A program made the translations under genes and the position numbers. A DNA stretch of 64,000 nt, from positions 4,836,001 to 4,900,000 of the forward strand of contig NZ_CP043761.1 of NCBI RefSeq assembly GCF_008386395.1, written 5' to 3'. Source of the stretch: Paenibacillus sp. 37 (GTDB lineage: Bacteria; Bacillota; Bacilli; Paenibacillales; Paenibacillaceae). Shown here one piece after another: positions 46,144-54,687 of the stretch. A model generated the notes under the pieces. That model searched no databases. It saw only the letters and a list, made by a program, of their open reading frames with translations, and was not told where the DNA came from. The first letter of the stretch is position 1. Each line of letters begins with the position of its first letter.

Positions 46144-49100
46144 TTACGCTTCGATATAAATACCGATCGATTTGCCTCCGGCTTCAACACGTTCCATGGC
46201 CTCATTTGTGCCAAATGTCACTTCGGTTACGAGAACATTTTCACGCAATACATCATCAAACGCCTGAATAGCTTCCTGAAGGGATGCATCCACATCCAGT
46301 GTCAAACGTACTCTTTTCTCAATTGGCAGGTCCAGTCGTTTCCGGGTATCCTGCACAGCACGAACCACTTCACGGACCCAGCCTTCCTGTTCCAGTGATG
46401 CTGTGATTTCGGTATTGAGCGCAACCGTCAGACCGTAACCTGATGCAGAAGCAAAACCTGATTTAGCCTGCTTATCAACCAATAATTCTTCGCTCGTCAC
46501 TTGCAGCTCTTCGCCTTCCGGAGAAACGATGTTCAGCACGCCTTCCGAAACCACTTTACGCGTCTCATCGGCCGACATTCCCTTGAAGAAGTTTTGCAGA
46601 AATCCTACGTTTTTACCGTATTTCTTACCTGCAACTTTCAGGTTCAGCTTCAATGTAAAGTCAACGAATTCCGCATCATTATGCTCCGTACGGATTCCTT
46701 TTACATTGATCTCTTCCTTGATGATCTCTTCATAACTTGCCAGGTCAAATCCTTTATCCAGAGAAACGATCAATTCGGACAGCGGCTGACGTGTCTTGAT
46801 GCCTGTTTCGTTACGAACGTTACGGGCAAGTTCAACCACGCGGCGAGCCGTCTCCATATCTTGTTCCAGACCTGCATCAATCAGCGATTCATTAGCTACC
46901 GGATAGTCTTCCATGTGCACACTCTCACCTGTTGCAAGGTTCAGATAGATGTCTTCTGCCAGCATCGGTGTGAACGGAGCAACCAATTTCGCAGTAGTCA
47001 CCAGTACCTCAGTCAATGTGCGGTAAGCGTCGAGTTTATCCTCTGTCAGGCCACTTCCCCAGAACCGGTCACGGGAACGACGGATATACCAGTTACTCAA
47101 CTCATCAACAAATGCTTCAATCGCTTTGGAAGAGTTCAGATAGTCGTTAACCAGCAACGCTTTTTCTACAACCAGGATCAGGCTGTTCAGTCTCGACAGA
47201 ATCCAGCGATCCAGCTTGTGTGCGGACAGTTGGAACGGGTGCTCCTGTGGATCAAATCCATCAATGGTAGCATAAAGCGTCAGGAATGCATGGGTGTTGA
47301 CCAGCGTATCCACCATTTTGGATTTGGCTTCGCCTACGATACCTTTGGAGAAACGTTTGCTGTTCCACGGTGCACTGTCAGACAACAAAGCCCAGCGGAA
47401 TGCATCTGTACCATATTCTTCAATCACTTCCCAAGGATCGATAACGTTACCTTTGGATTTGGACATCTTCTGTCCGTTCTCGTCCAGAACGTGTCCTGTA
47501 GCCATAACCGCTTTGTAAGGCGCTTTGCCTGTCAAAAGGGTGGAAACCGCCAGCAAGCTGTAGAACCAGCCACGTGTCTGGTCAATTCCCTCACAGATCA
47601 TATCAGCAGGATACTGCTGTTCGAATACTTCTTTATTTTCAAATGGATAGTGCTGCTGAGCAAACGGCATGGAGCCGCTGTCGAACCAGACATCGATCAC
47701 TTCCGGCGTACGTTTCATCTCATATTTGCCACAAGAGCTCATGACTTTAACGTCATCCACATATGGTTTATGCAATTCAAGATTCTCAGGCACATCACCT
47801 ATCGCACGAGCACGCAATTCTGCAATGCTGTGTGGAGCAAATTGTTCGCCAGTCTCCTCGCACACCCAGATGTTCAGCGGTGTTCCCCAATAACGATCAC
47901 GGCTGATGTTCCAATCCACCAGATCCTCAAGGAATTTCCCGAAGCGACCTTCACGAACATGACCTGGGTACCAATCCACTTCACTATTGTTGGCAATCAG
48001 TTGGTCCTTGATGGCTGTTGTTTGGATAAACCAGCTGTCCATTGCATAGTACAGAAGTGGTGTATCACAACGCCAGCAGAATGGATAGCTGTGCTCATAT
48101 TTTTCTTTGCTGAACAAACGTCCATTCTCGGACAAGTATCGCACGATATCAATATCACAATCCTTCACGAAACGTCCGGCAAAATCAGTAACCTCAGCAA
48201 CAAATTTACCTTCCAGGTCCACCATGTTCACAAAGCTGATCCCATTCTCACGGCATACACGGTAGTCATCTTCACCATGGGCAGGAGCCATGTGTACGAT
48301 ACCCGTACCACTTGCATCCGTTACAAAGCCTGCACCCAGAATGATGTTGGCTTTCTCAGCCTGAACGTAGTTGAACGGAGGATCATACGTTTTGCCAACC
48401 AGATCGGCACCTTTCAGTGCACCGATGATCTCATACTCACCCTTGGTATCTTTCATCACTTTTTCAACCAGATTGGTTGCCATGATGTACACTTCATCAC
48501 CTTGACGAACACGGGAGTAGTCCATATCCGGATTCACGGCAAGTGCAACATGTGAAGGCAGCGTCCAAGGTGTTGTTGTCCAAGCCAGTACAAATTCTCC
48601 GCTGTCATTCAGTTTAAATTTCGCTGTAGCGCTCAGGTCTTTGACGTCTTTGTACCCTTGTGCAACTTCATGGGAACTCAGTGTTGTCTGACATGATGGG
48701 CAATACGGACTCACACGGTGACCACGATACAACAGGCCTTTCTCATGAATTGTCGCCAGGATGTTCCATACACTCTCGATGTAGTTGTTATCAAGGGTGA
48801 TATACGGGTTATCCATATCCGTCCAATATCCGATACCTTCTGTCAAATCACGCCATTGTTGCTCATACTCGAATACGCTCGCTTTACATTCGTTAATGAA
48901 TTTTTCCACGCCATAATCTTCGATTTCCCACTTGTGGGAGATACCAAGCTTCTTCTGTACACCCAGTTCTACTGGCAGACCGTGTGTATCCCAACCCGCT
49001 TTACGAACAACACGGTAACCCTTCATCGTGTTATAACGACCAACGAAATCCTTGATTACGCGTCCCAGAACGTGACCGATATGTGGTTTTCCGTTCGCTG

Positions 49101-49242
49101 TAGGGGGTCCTTCATAAAATACGAAGTTTGGCTTGCCCTCGCGGTTTTCGATGGATCTTTTGAATGTATTCTCCGTTTTCCATTTATCTAACACGCGTAA
49201 TTCTCTGGCACGTGCCTTCTCTTTGACGTCAACTCGTTGCAT
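46144..49242 (-). CDS. ileS: Isoleucyl-tRNA synthetase, type 2 (eukaryote-like)
   Basis: 1032 residues. HIGH is at 54-57 in KPHIGHVLGR and KMSKS at 592-596. The stretch GISHKWEIEDYGVEKFINEC and YIESVWNIL near the editing-domain entry are features of the type-2 IleRS clade (the eukaryote-like type, often insensitive to mupirocin), unlike the ~920-residue type 1 of Bacillus subtilis. Charges tRNA-Ile. The start codon follows AAAGGGAAG. It is controlled by a T-box RNA at 49910-50226, with an unusual ~670-base stretch between the T-box terminator and this start. Confidence 0.97.
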   Translation of the reverse strand: MQRVDVKEKARARELRVLDKWKTENTFKRSIENREGKPNFVFYEGPPTANGKPHIGHVLGRVIKDFVGRYNTMKGYRVVRKAGWDTHGLPVELGVQKKLGISHKWEIEDYGVEKFINECKASVFEYEQQWRDLTEGIGYWTDMDNPYITLDNNYIESVWNILATIHEKGLLYRGHRVSPYCPSCQTTLSSHEVAQGYKDVKDLSATAKFKLNDSGEFVLAWTTTPWTLPSHVALAVNPDMDYSRVRQGDEVYIMATNLVEKVMKDTKGEYEIIGALKGADLVGKTYDPPFNYVQAEKANIILGAGFVTDASGTGIVHMAPAHGEDDYRVCRENGISFVNMVDLEGKFVAEVTDFAGRFVKDCDIDIVRYLSENGRLFSKEKYEHSYPFCWRCDTPLLYYAMDSWFIQTTAIKDQLIANNSEVDWYPGHVREGRFGKFLEDLVDWNISRDRYWGTPLNIWVCEETGEQFAPHSIAELRARAIGDVPENLELHKPYVDDVKVMSSCGKYEMKRTPEVIDVWFDSGSMPFAQQHYPFENKEVFEQQYPADMICEGIDQTRGWFYSLLAVSTLLTGKAPYKAVMATGHVLDENGQKMSKSKGNVIDPWEVIEEYGTDAFRWALLSDSAPWNSKRFSKGIVGEAKSKMVDTLVNTHAFLTLYATIDGFDPQEHPFQLSAHKLDRWILSRLNSLILVVEKALLVNDYLNSSKAIEAFVDELSNWYIRRSRDRFWGSGLTEDKLDAYRTLTEVLVTTAKLVAPFTPMLAEDIYLNLATGESVHMEDYPVANESLIDAGLEQDMETARRVVELARNVRNETGIKTRQPLSELIVSLDKGFDLASYEEIIKEEINVKGIRTEHNDAEFVDFTLKLNLKVAGKKYGKNVGFLQNFFKGMSADETRKVVSEGVLNIVSPEGEELQVTSEELLVDKQAKSGFASASGYGLTVALNTEITASLEQEGWVREVVRAVQDTRKRLDLPIEKRVRLTLDVDASLQEAIQAFDDVLRENVLVTEVTFGTNEAMERVEAGGKSIGIYIEA

Positions 49243-49480
49243 GATGATTATCTTCCCTTTCTTTGGTTAAATTGTGGACCGTCCACAAAAAGCGTTTCAA
49301 TCCCCCTAAATCCCCCTTACCAAGGGGGACCCCATAGGCGCTCCGCCCTCTGGACACCCGGGATGGGTTGTCGTTGGGGGATTAGTTGCGCTTATGGGCG
49401 TGGGTTTATGTGCGTAGTGGCGGCCATTTTGCGGCTGTTCCCTGCGTGAACGCCGCATGGCCTTGCCGCGAGGCGGGTGT
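49243..49480. other. 5' untranslated stretch with inverted repeat
   Basis: Part of the long ileS leader. It contains CCCCCTTaccAAGGGGG (about 49313-49329) and GC-rich segments with no plausible ribosome binding site. Open frames here on both strands come from base composition. Confidence 0.5.
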
Positions 49481-49902
49481 TGCCGGGTGCTTCGCTTTCC
49501 CGGCGGGTGGCTCTCTCCATGAGGCACCTTCGGGCCTCATGGGCGTTCGCCTTGGCGAAAACCCTGTTGCCGGGTGCTTCTCTCCCCCGGCGGGTGGGCT
49601 CTCTCCTTGATGCACCTTCGGGCCTCATGGACGTTCGCCTTAGCGAACCCGTGTGCCGGGTGCTTCGCTCCCCCGGCGGGTGGGCTCTCTCCTTGAGGCA
49701 CCTTCGGGCCTCATAGGCGTTCGCCTTGGCGAAAACCCTGTTGCCGGGTGCTTCGCTCCCCCGGCGGGCGGCTCTCTCCTTGAGGCACCTTCGGGCCTCA
49801 TGGGCGTTCGCCTTGGCGAACCCGTGTGCCGGGCGCTTCGCTCCCCCGGCGGGCGGCTCTCTCCATGAGACCCCTTCGGGCCTCATGGACGTTCGCCTTT
49901 TT
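49481..49902. repeat. Five tandem 85-88 bp GC-rich repeats in the ileS leader
   Basis: Units start at 49481, 49568, 49654, 49742 and 49827. Each has three small hairpins: CCGGG...CCCGG, GAGGCacCTTCGGGCCTC, and TTCGCCttGGCGAA (weakened in some units). Copies differ by scattered substitutions. They lie between the T-box terminator and ileS, so an antiterminated transcript would contain all five. Confidence 0.9.
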
Positions 49903-49909
49903 TGGACAC

Positions 49910-50226
49910 AAAAAAGCCCCGTCCCTGGAAAGGGACGAGGCTATACTCGCGTTACCACCCTAATTCTGTTCATCACAAACCACATCCAGGCAAGCCTGGG
50001 TATGCTCTGTCATCAACAGCGCTTATGCCCCGCTATACTACCGCAGGGTGCCGTTATAACGTACGGCTTACGGTTCGGCTTACACACGGCAATCAAGATC
50101 ACCGCTTCAGCGTCACTTCTCCGGGGAGATATTCGGCTATAACTCATCCATTGGTTTGCACCAACCACCAACTCTCTGAGGGATGAGATCATAACGTACT
50201 GAACCCGTCATGGAATCACTATTCAT
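49910..50226 (-). ncRNA. T-box riboswitch (Ile), leader of ileS
   Basis: On the minus strand: stem I with a specifier-loop sequence GAATATCTCC (ATC, isoleucine, is the likely specifier), a distal loop region, the T-box core AGGGTGGTAACGCG (49948-49961) and the terminator GCCTCGTCCC/GGGACGGGGC followed by TTTTTT (49910-49943). Uncharged tRNA-Ile pairs with the specifier and T-box to prevent termination. The specifier is my best reading; AUC fits the downstream gene. Confidence 0.93.
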
Positions 50227-50236
50227 TATGAATATA

Positions 50237-50265
50237 GTTATAGCCTCTTTGCAGACAAAAGTCAA
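50237..50265 (-). promoter_or_regulatory. SigA-type promoter of the T-box/ileS transcript
   Basis: TTGACT, 17-base spacer, TATAAC on the minus strand, just after the divIVA stop codon. Confidence 0.8.
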
Positions 50266-50277
50266 CCAGGCGACAGA

Positions 50278-50787
50278 CTAATAAATTTCTTTCATCTCCC
50301 GCTCACGGTCACGCACTTCCTGCTCCCGGCTCTCCAGCACTTCCCAACCATCCTGAGTCAACAGTTCAAGCTGCGCTTCAACAAGCGTGCGGAAACGGGC
50401 ACGATAAATCGAGGCCTGCTTTTTCAGTTCTTCCACTTCCAAAGCAATTTTACGCGATTTTCCCAATGATTCGTTCACGATCCGGTCTGCATTTTTCTCT
50501 GCTTCCTTCACGATCAACTGCGCTTCTTTCTTCGCATTACCCTTCACATCATCAGCAGCTTCCTGCGCAATGATGATCGTTTTGCTAAGCGTCTCTTCAA
50601 TTGTAGAAAAATGATCCAGCTTTTCCTGAACGGACAGCAACTGATTGCTCAGCTCTTTGTTCTCGCGAATGACGCCTTCGTAATCTTTGATGACTTGATC
50701 CAGGAATTCATTGACTTCATCCTCGTCATACCCGCGCAAACGTCGGGAAAATTCCTTGTTGTGTATGTCCAGCGGCGTTAATGGCAT
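50278..50787 (-). CDS. divIVA: DivIVA septum and pole protein
   Basis: 169 residues. The N-terminal lipid-binding domain (LTPLDIHNKEFSRRLRGYDE) is followed by a long coiled coil. It senses membrane curvature at septa and poles and recruits division and sporulation proteins. The ATG at 50787 follows AGGAGG; the frame extends to 50796. It is last in the ylm block before ileS, as is typical. Confidence 0.95.
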   Translation of the reverse strand: MPLTPLDIHNKEFSRRLRGYDEDEVNEFLDQVIKDYEGVIRENKELSNQLLSVQEKLDHFSTIEETLSKTIIIAQEAADDVKGNAKKEAQLIVKEAEKNADRIVNESLGKSRKIALEVEELKKQASIYRARFRTLVEAQLELLTQDGWEVLESREQEVRDREREMKEIY

Positions 50788-50934
50788 GCTGTCCACCTCC
50801 TGTTAAAGTTCCTTCTCGTCCAGAGAAGGTTTGCAGCATAAATCTTTGACTTAATGTATATCGGATACACCGCGTATTTTCTACACCTTTATGATAAACA
50901 TTTCGACAAGAAAGCGGATTTTCCTGCAACAGAC

Positions 50935-51717
50935 TCAGGCAAATTTGCCGATTTTCACTCGGCAGCGCCCTTTTTTAGTCATCCCATCCTGTTCCATAAC
51001 CTTGAAACGGCCAAATCCCTGAATGGATACGACATCACCCGCTTTTAGCGATTTGGAGGGATCTTCCTCAACTTTCCAGTTGACACGGCAGCGACCAGCT
51101 TTGATCGGCACCAGCACTTTACTGCGACTAAGCCGATACACATCTGCACAGATTCCATCCAAACGAAGAGAAGCGACCGTAATGTCCATCGTCTCCAGTT
51201 TGCTCTCTGACCATCGCATCTGATCCAAAGGAAGTAACTCTGTGAACACATGTAACCGATGCACCTGATTCAGTTGAAGCGATAAAAAAGCGCCGGTTTC
51301 CGCCGCCACCACTGTATGGCAACCGTCCTCCAGCACTTGGATATCCCCGATCTTTCCACGTTTCATCCCAAGCCCGAGCAGGGAACCCATATAGTCCCCA
51401 TGTTCCAGCTCCGAGATTTTCTGATCATCAGACGTGATACTGAGCACCTGCATTCCCATATCCTCATCATCCAGATACATATAATCAGGTGCAACCAGCG
51501 CACGCCTGCGTTCAGCAGCCTCGTAACCACCATCCAGACGAATCTGAACGTCGTTACGACGATTGGCAAGAGTCTGTAAGATAAAAACCTGTCTTGGGTC
51601 AAGGAAGTCAGTTAGCTTCATGTCATGATACTTGCCTGCCCGCTCAACCCAATCCGAAGCCTTATCTACAAAATCTCGCTCATCATGGCTAAAATGTTCG
51701 TAAATTTCACCGCTCAT
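50935..51717 (-). CDS. ylmH: YlmH-type S4-domain RNA-binding protein
   Basis: 260 residues. The N-terminal part belongs to the YlmH/RqcP-neighbour family; the S4 RNA-binding motif is near 185-225 (VASLRLDGICADVYRLSRSK, followed by VNWKVEEDPSKSLKAGDVVS). In firmicutes this family acts with stalled 50S ribosomes. It lies between yggT and divIVA, the standard ylm order. Confidence 0.92.
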   Translation of the reverse strand: MSGEIYEHFSHDERDFVDKASDWVERAGKYHDMKLTDFLDPRQVFILQTLANRRNDVQIRLDGGYEAAERRRALVAPDYMYLDDEDMGMQVLSITSDDQKISELEHGDYMGSLLGLGMKRGKIGDIQVLEDGCHTVVAAETGAFLSLQLNQVHRLHVFTELLPLDQMRWSESKLETMDITVASLRLDGICADVYRLSRSKVLVPIKAGRCRVNWKVEEDPSKSLKAGDVVSIQGFGRFKVMEQDGMTKKGRCRVKIGKFA

Positions 51718-51732
51718 CTATATCACCCTACC

Positions 51733-52002
51733 CTAATATGCAAAATACCGGAGTATGGAAATCAGCCCATTAAGCGCGAGTTGGAGAACGATCAGCGCCA
51801 CAATTGGGGAAATATCCAGCACACCGAACAAAGGGGGGATAAATCGACGGAATGGTCTTAGATATGGCTCCACTAATTTGCCCAGCCATTCACCGATGAA
51901 GCTTTCCCGCGCATTGGGAAGCCAAGACATCAATATGTAGACAATGACCATGTAAAAGTAAATCTGGTATAACGTGTACAACACGCTTTCGATCTGATAC
52001 AA
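51733..52002 (-). CDS. ylmG: YggT family membrane protein
   Basis: 89 residues with two membrane segments (IYFYMVIVYILMSWLP, then DISPIVALIVLQLALNGL) separated by the conserved EPYLRPFRRFIPP loop. Role in membrane or division-associated processes is not settled. Between sepF and ylmH. Confidence 0.9.
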   Translation of the reverse strand: MYQIESVLYTLYQIYFYMVIVYILMSWLPNARESFIGEWLGKLVEPYLRPFRRFIPPLFGVLDISPIVALIVLQLALNGLISILRYFAY

Positions 52003-52009
52003 AAGTGGC

Positions 52010-52477
52010 TCACCTCATTCTGTTATAATCTTGCTCGCTGTCAGCCAGTATTTCCGTAATTGAGCCCTGAATTTCAACCGTATCTGGCGTACAGAGAAAA
52101 ATGTTTCCGCCGATTTTGGAAATACCGCCACCCAATGCATATACCGTGCCACTCAAAAAATCAATAACGCGCAGCGCTTGGTCCTGGCGAATTCGTTGCA
52201 AGTTCACCACAACAGTACGATGCGAACGCAGATGGTCGGCAATTTCCTGAGCCTCGTCATAAGAACGCGGTTCATACAGGACAACTTTAACATTTTTCTG
52301 GGAATGAATGCTCACCACATTATTCCCCCTTTGGTTTCTACGTTTATCGAGACTGGAGGTTTCAGCTTCCTGATGTTCAGACTCATTTTCCTCCTGCGCA
52401 GCCATTCGTTCACGTTCCACAATCTCTTCCTCTTCCTGAAGTCCGAGGAAATTCATAAATTTATTCATTACGCCCAT
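52010..52477 (-). CDS. sepF: Cell division protein SepF
   Basis: 155 residues. N-terminal amphipathic membrane-binding stretch (MNKFMNFLGLQEEEE), a disordered linker, then the SepF core with VVNLQRIRQDQALRVIDFLS and GTVYALGGGISKIG. It forms rings and arcs that tether FtsZ to the membrane. AGGAGGG precedes the start. It overlaps yggS by 10 bases. Confidence 0.95.
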   Translation of the reverse strand: MGVMNKFMNFLGLQEEEEIVERERMAAQEENESEHQEAETSSLDKRRNQRGNNVVSIHSQKNVKVVLYEPRSYDEAQEIADHLRSHRTVVVNLQRIRQDQALRVIDFLSGTVYALGGGISKIGGNIFLCTPDTVEIQGSITEILADSEQDYNRMR

Positions 52478-53169
52478 CGTGAACCCTCCTCTTTTCCTAC
52501 GAGAATCGATCCTAGCCGTACCCAGGTTGCCCCTTCTTCAATGGCCACTTCAAAATCATTGGACATCCCCATTGACAGCTCAGTCAATGGCTCTGCTGTA
52601 AGGGCTTGTCCATTCAATTGATCTCTCAGCTCACGCAATCCACGAAATACGGGACGCGTCAGCTCCGGATCTTCCTCATGAGGTGCCATAGTCATCAGGC
52701 CAACGACCTTGAGATTGTTGAACGAACGAATATCACGCAAAAAAGAACTTGCCTGTTCAGGCTGTAATCCATACTTGCTCTCTTCACCCGAAATATTCAC
52801 CTGCAAAAACGTTTCCACCTGGATGCCAAGTGAAGCTGCTTTTTTATCCAACTCCTTCGCCAATGACAAACGATCCAGTGAATGGATGTAAAGAAACTTG
52901 CCAATCACGTCTTTCACCTTGTTTGTCTGCAAATGACCGATAAAGTGCCAGGTACCCTGCTGACCAAAAGCTTCCCATTTGGCCTGTGCATCCTGCCACC
53001 GGTTTTCTCCAATATGCTCAAGACCATGATTCAGCACCGATCCCGTTGTTTCAAGTGAGACATATTTCGTGACCGCAATCACATTCACATCATCACGATG
53101 ACGGTTACTGCGCCGACATGCGTCCTCGATCTTCTGATTTACCTGTTGAATACGCTCCTCCAATGACAC
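52468..53169 (-). CDS. ylmE: YggS/PLPBP family PLP-binding protein
   Basis: 233 residues. Fold-type III barrel: the PLP lysine (about 35) is in VIAVTKYV, and GENRWQDAQAKW and SMGMSNDFEVAIEEGATWVRLGS (the phosphate-binding end) follow. Family members govern PLP homeostasis and have no enzymatic turnover known. It lies 6 bases after pgeF. Confidence 0.93.
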   Translation of the reverse strand: MSLEERIQQVNQKIEDACRRSNRHRDDVNVIAVTKYVSLETTGSVLNHGLEHIGENRWQDAQAKWEAFGQQGTWHFIGHLQTNKVKDVIGKFLYIHSLDRLSLAKELDKKAASLGIQVETFLQVNISGEESKYGLQPEQASSFLRDIRSFNNLKVVGLMTMAPHEEDPELTRPVFRGLRELRDQLNGQALTAEPLTELSMGMSNDFEVAIEEGATWVRLGSILVGKEEGSRWA

Positions 53170-53175
53170 AGAGGG

Positions 53176-54069
53176 TCACCTCTCTTCCAGCCCAATCCAG
53201 CTCGCCATCCGCCCTGTAACACCATTTTCCTTCCGATAGGAGAAAAATAGTTCGGGATGACAACTTGTACACCATGTTGTACATTCGATATGATCCGGCA
53301 TTATTCCTGCTTTCATCATAATGTGTCGATTACATTCTTTCAAGTTTAACATCGTTTTACCGTTATTCACGGCTCGATATGCTTGTTTGGAAGCAGAATC
53401 CTTGTATTCATCATTAACCGGGGAATCATCAAACCAAACCCGTACATGCTGCATGACCGCCTCATCCACTTCATAACAGCAATCCCCAATCGACGGACCG
53501 ATTGCAGCTCGAATGTCCTGCCTACGGCTGCCATACTCCCGTTCCATCGTCTCCACCATGGATACAGCGATACCCGCGACTGTACCTTTCCAGCCGGCAT
53601 GAGCAAGACCTACCGCCTGCTGTACAGGGTCATAGAAATAAAGCGGAACACAGTCTGCGTAGAAAGAAGTCAGCAGCACACCAGGCACATTCGTGACCAA
53701 TCCATCCGTATCCTGCAACGCAGATTGACGATCAAGTAATCCTCTGCTCCGATCTTCAGCGGTAATTACTGCGACATGTTTGCCATGCACCTGCTCTCCA
53801 CAGGTCCAAGCTTCTGCTGCAAAACCAAGCTTCTCGGTTACAAGCCTGCGGTTGTTAAGTACAATTTCAGGGTCATCCCCCACATGATAAGCACAATTGA
53901 GCGTAGCATACGGAACTTTTCCAACTCCACCATGCCTCGTCGTAAACCCGACTGACAACTGTTCAAATTGCTGTGTCCAGGGCTCAACATATAATAATAA
54001 CGGATCAGGACCGAAATCTGAATTCTTGGTCCGTTCAAGTAATTCTTTATCCAATACAAAGGGTTCCAT
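53176..54069 (-). CDS. pgeF: Peptidoglycan editing factor PgeF (multicopper-oxidase-like, DUF152)
   Basis: 297 residues. The family motifs LNCAYHVGDDPE, TSFYADCVPLYF and GLAHAGWKGTVAG supply the His/Cys/His metal site. Homologues hydrolyse misincorporated muropeptide precursors, or purine nucleosides, depending on the member. In the ylm block before yggS. Confidence 0.93.
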   Translation of the reverse strand: MEPFVLDKELLERTKNSDFGPDPLLLYVEPWTQQFEQLSVGFTTRHGGVGKVPYATLNCAYHVGDDPEIVLNNRRLVTEKLGFAAEAWTCGEQVHGKHVAVITAEDRSRGLLDRQSALQDTDGLVTNVPGVLLTSFYADCVPLYFYDPVQQAVGLAHAGWKGTVAGIAVSMVETMEREYGSRRQDIRAAIGPSIGDCCYEVDEAVMQHVRVWFDDSPVNDEYKDSASKQAYRAVNNGKTMLNLKECNRHIMMKAGIMPDHIECTTWCTSCHPELFFSYRKENGVTGRMASWIGLEER

Positions 54070-54120
54070 TATCTCACCTCACCACTTCCAGTGTACCAAA
54101 TGAGCCACATTCTGTCTCCT

Positions 54121-54513
54121 TTATATCGTGCGACGCTGATTACGTTCCGACCGTTCAATGCGTTCCACTCGCTCTGTGCGGTTATGCTGCTGTTCATCAT
54201 ACAGGCGCGCTTCGCGATCACGCTCGTCATACGTATTTTCCTTCACCCCATCCATCTTCACCAGTATCACATCTGAACCAATCTTCACAATGTTTCTCCA
54301 AGGAATGACCAGGTCAGTTCCCCCGCCAAAGAGACCCATAAAACGGCTGTACCCTGGCACAACAATCGCTTCAATTCGTCCCTGCTTCAGATCCAGTTCC
54401 AAATCACTGATCTGACCGAGGCGTTTACCATCCGTAATGTTAATGACATCCTTTGTCTGAAAGTCCGAGATTTTCATGCCTCGTGCCGCTACTTCGCTCG
54501 TATTTACTTTCAT
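54121..54513 (-). CDS. ylmC: YlmC/YmxH family PRC-barrel protein with charged tail
   Basis: 130 residues. A PRC-barrel of about 80 residues (DVINITDGKRLGQISDLELD, GGTDLVIPWRNIVKIG) resembles YlmC/YmxH sporulation-linked proteins. About 40 residues rich in Arg, Glu and Asp follow (DERDREARLYDEQQHNRTER), which lengthens it beyond the usual ~85. The first ATG at 54513 has a GGGGGCGGG ahead; the family start would be at Met13 (54477). Located between sigG and pgeF. Confidence 0.88.
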   Translation of the reverse strand: MKVNTSEVAARGMKISDFQTKDVINITDGKRLGQISDLELDLKQGRIEAIVVPGYSRFMGLFGGGTDLVIPWRNIVKIGSDVILVKMDGVKENTYDERDREARLYDEQQHNRTERVERIERSERNQRRTI

Positions 54514-54626
54514 TCATTCCCGCCCCCTGTTATTCCTCTTCTGCCCGTTCTTCACGCTTCTATACAATATATGTTTCAAGGGCGAAAAATGTCCTGTTTT
54601 TCATCGAATGTGGAAACGGTCCATAA

Positions 54627-54670
54627 CAAAAAGACGACCAACGGTATACACTGCCCCGATTGATCGTCCT
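54627..54670 (-). terminator. Probable terminator after sigG
   Basis: GACGATC pairs with GGTCGTC around a 22-base loop and is followed by TTTTTG on the minus strand. The loop is long, so efficiency is uncertain. Confidence 0.55.
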
Positions 54671-54687
54671 TCTGCCTTTGCATCCTG

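Noticed and set aside
46501..48555. 684-codon open frame on the plus strand
   Set aside because: It is fully antisense to ileS, has no ribosome binding site, and its residues have no recognisable domain. It is a composition effect of the codon usage of the real gene.
49392..49886. Open frames of 70-164 codons on both strands over the GC-rich repeats
   Set aside because: The repeat period near 87 bp keeps several frames open at once. There is no ribosome binding site and the peptides are simple repeats of the DNA unit.
49481..49902. CRISPR array
   Set aside because: Direct repeats are 85-88 bp and adjacent with no unique spacers; no cas genes nearby.
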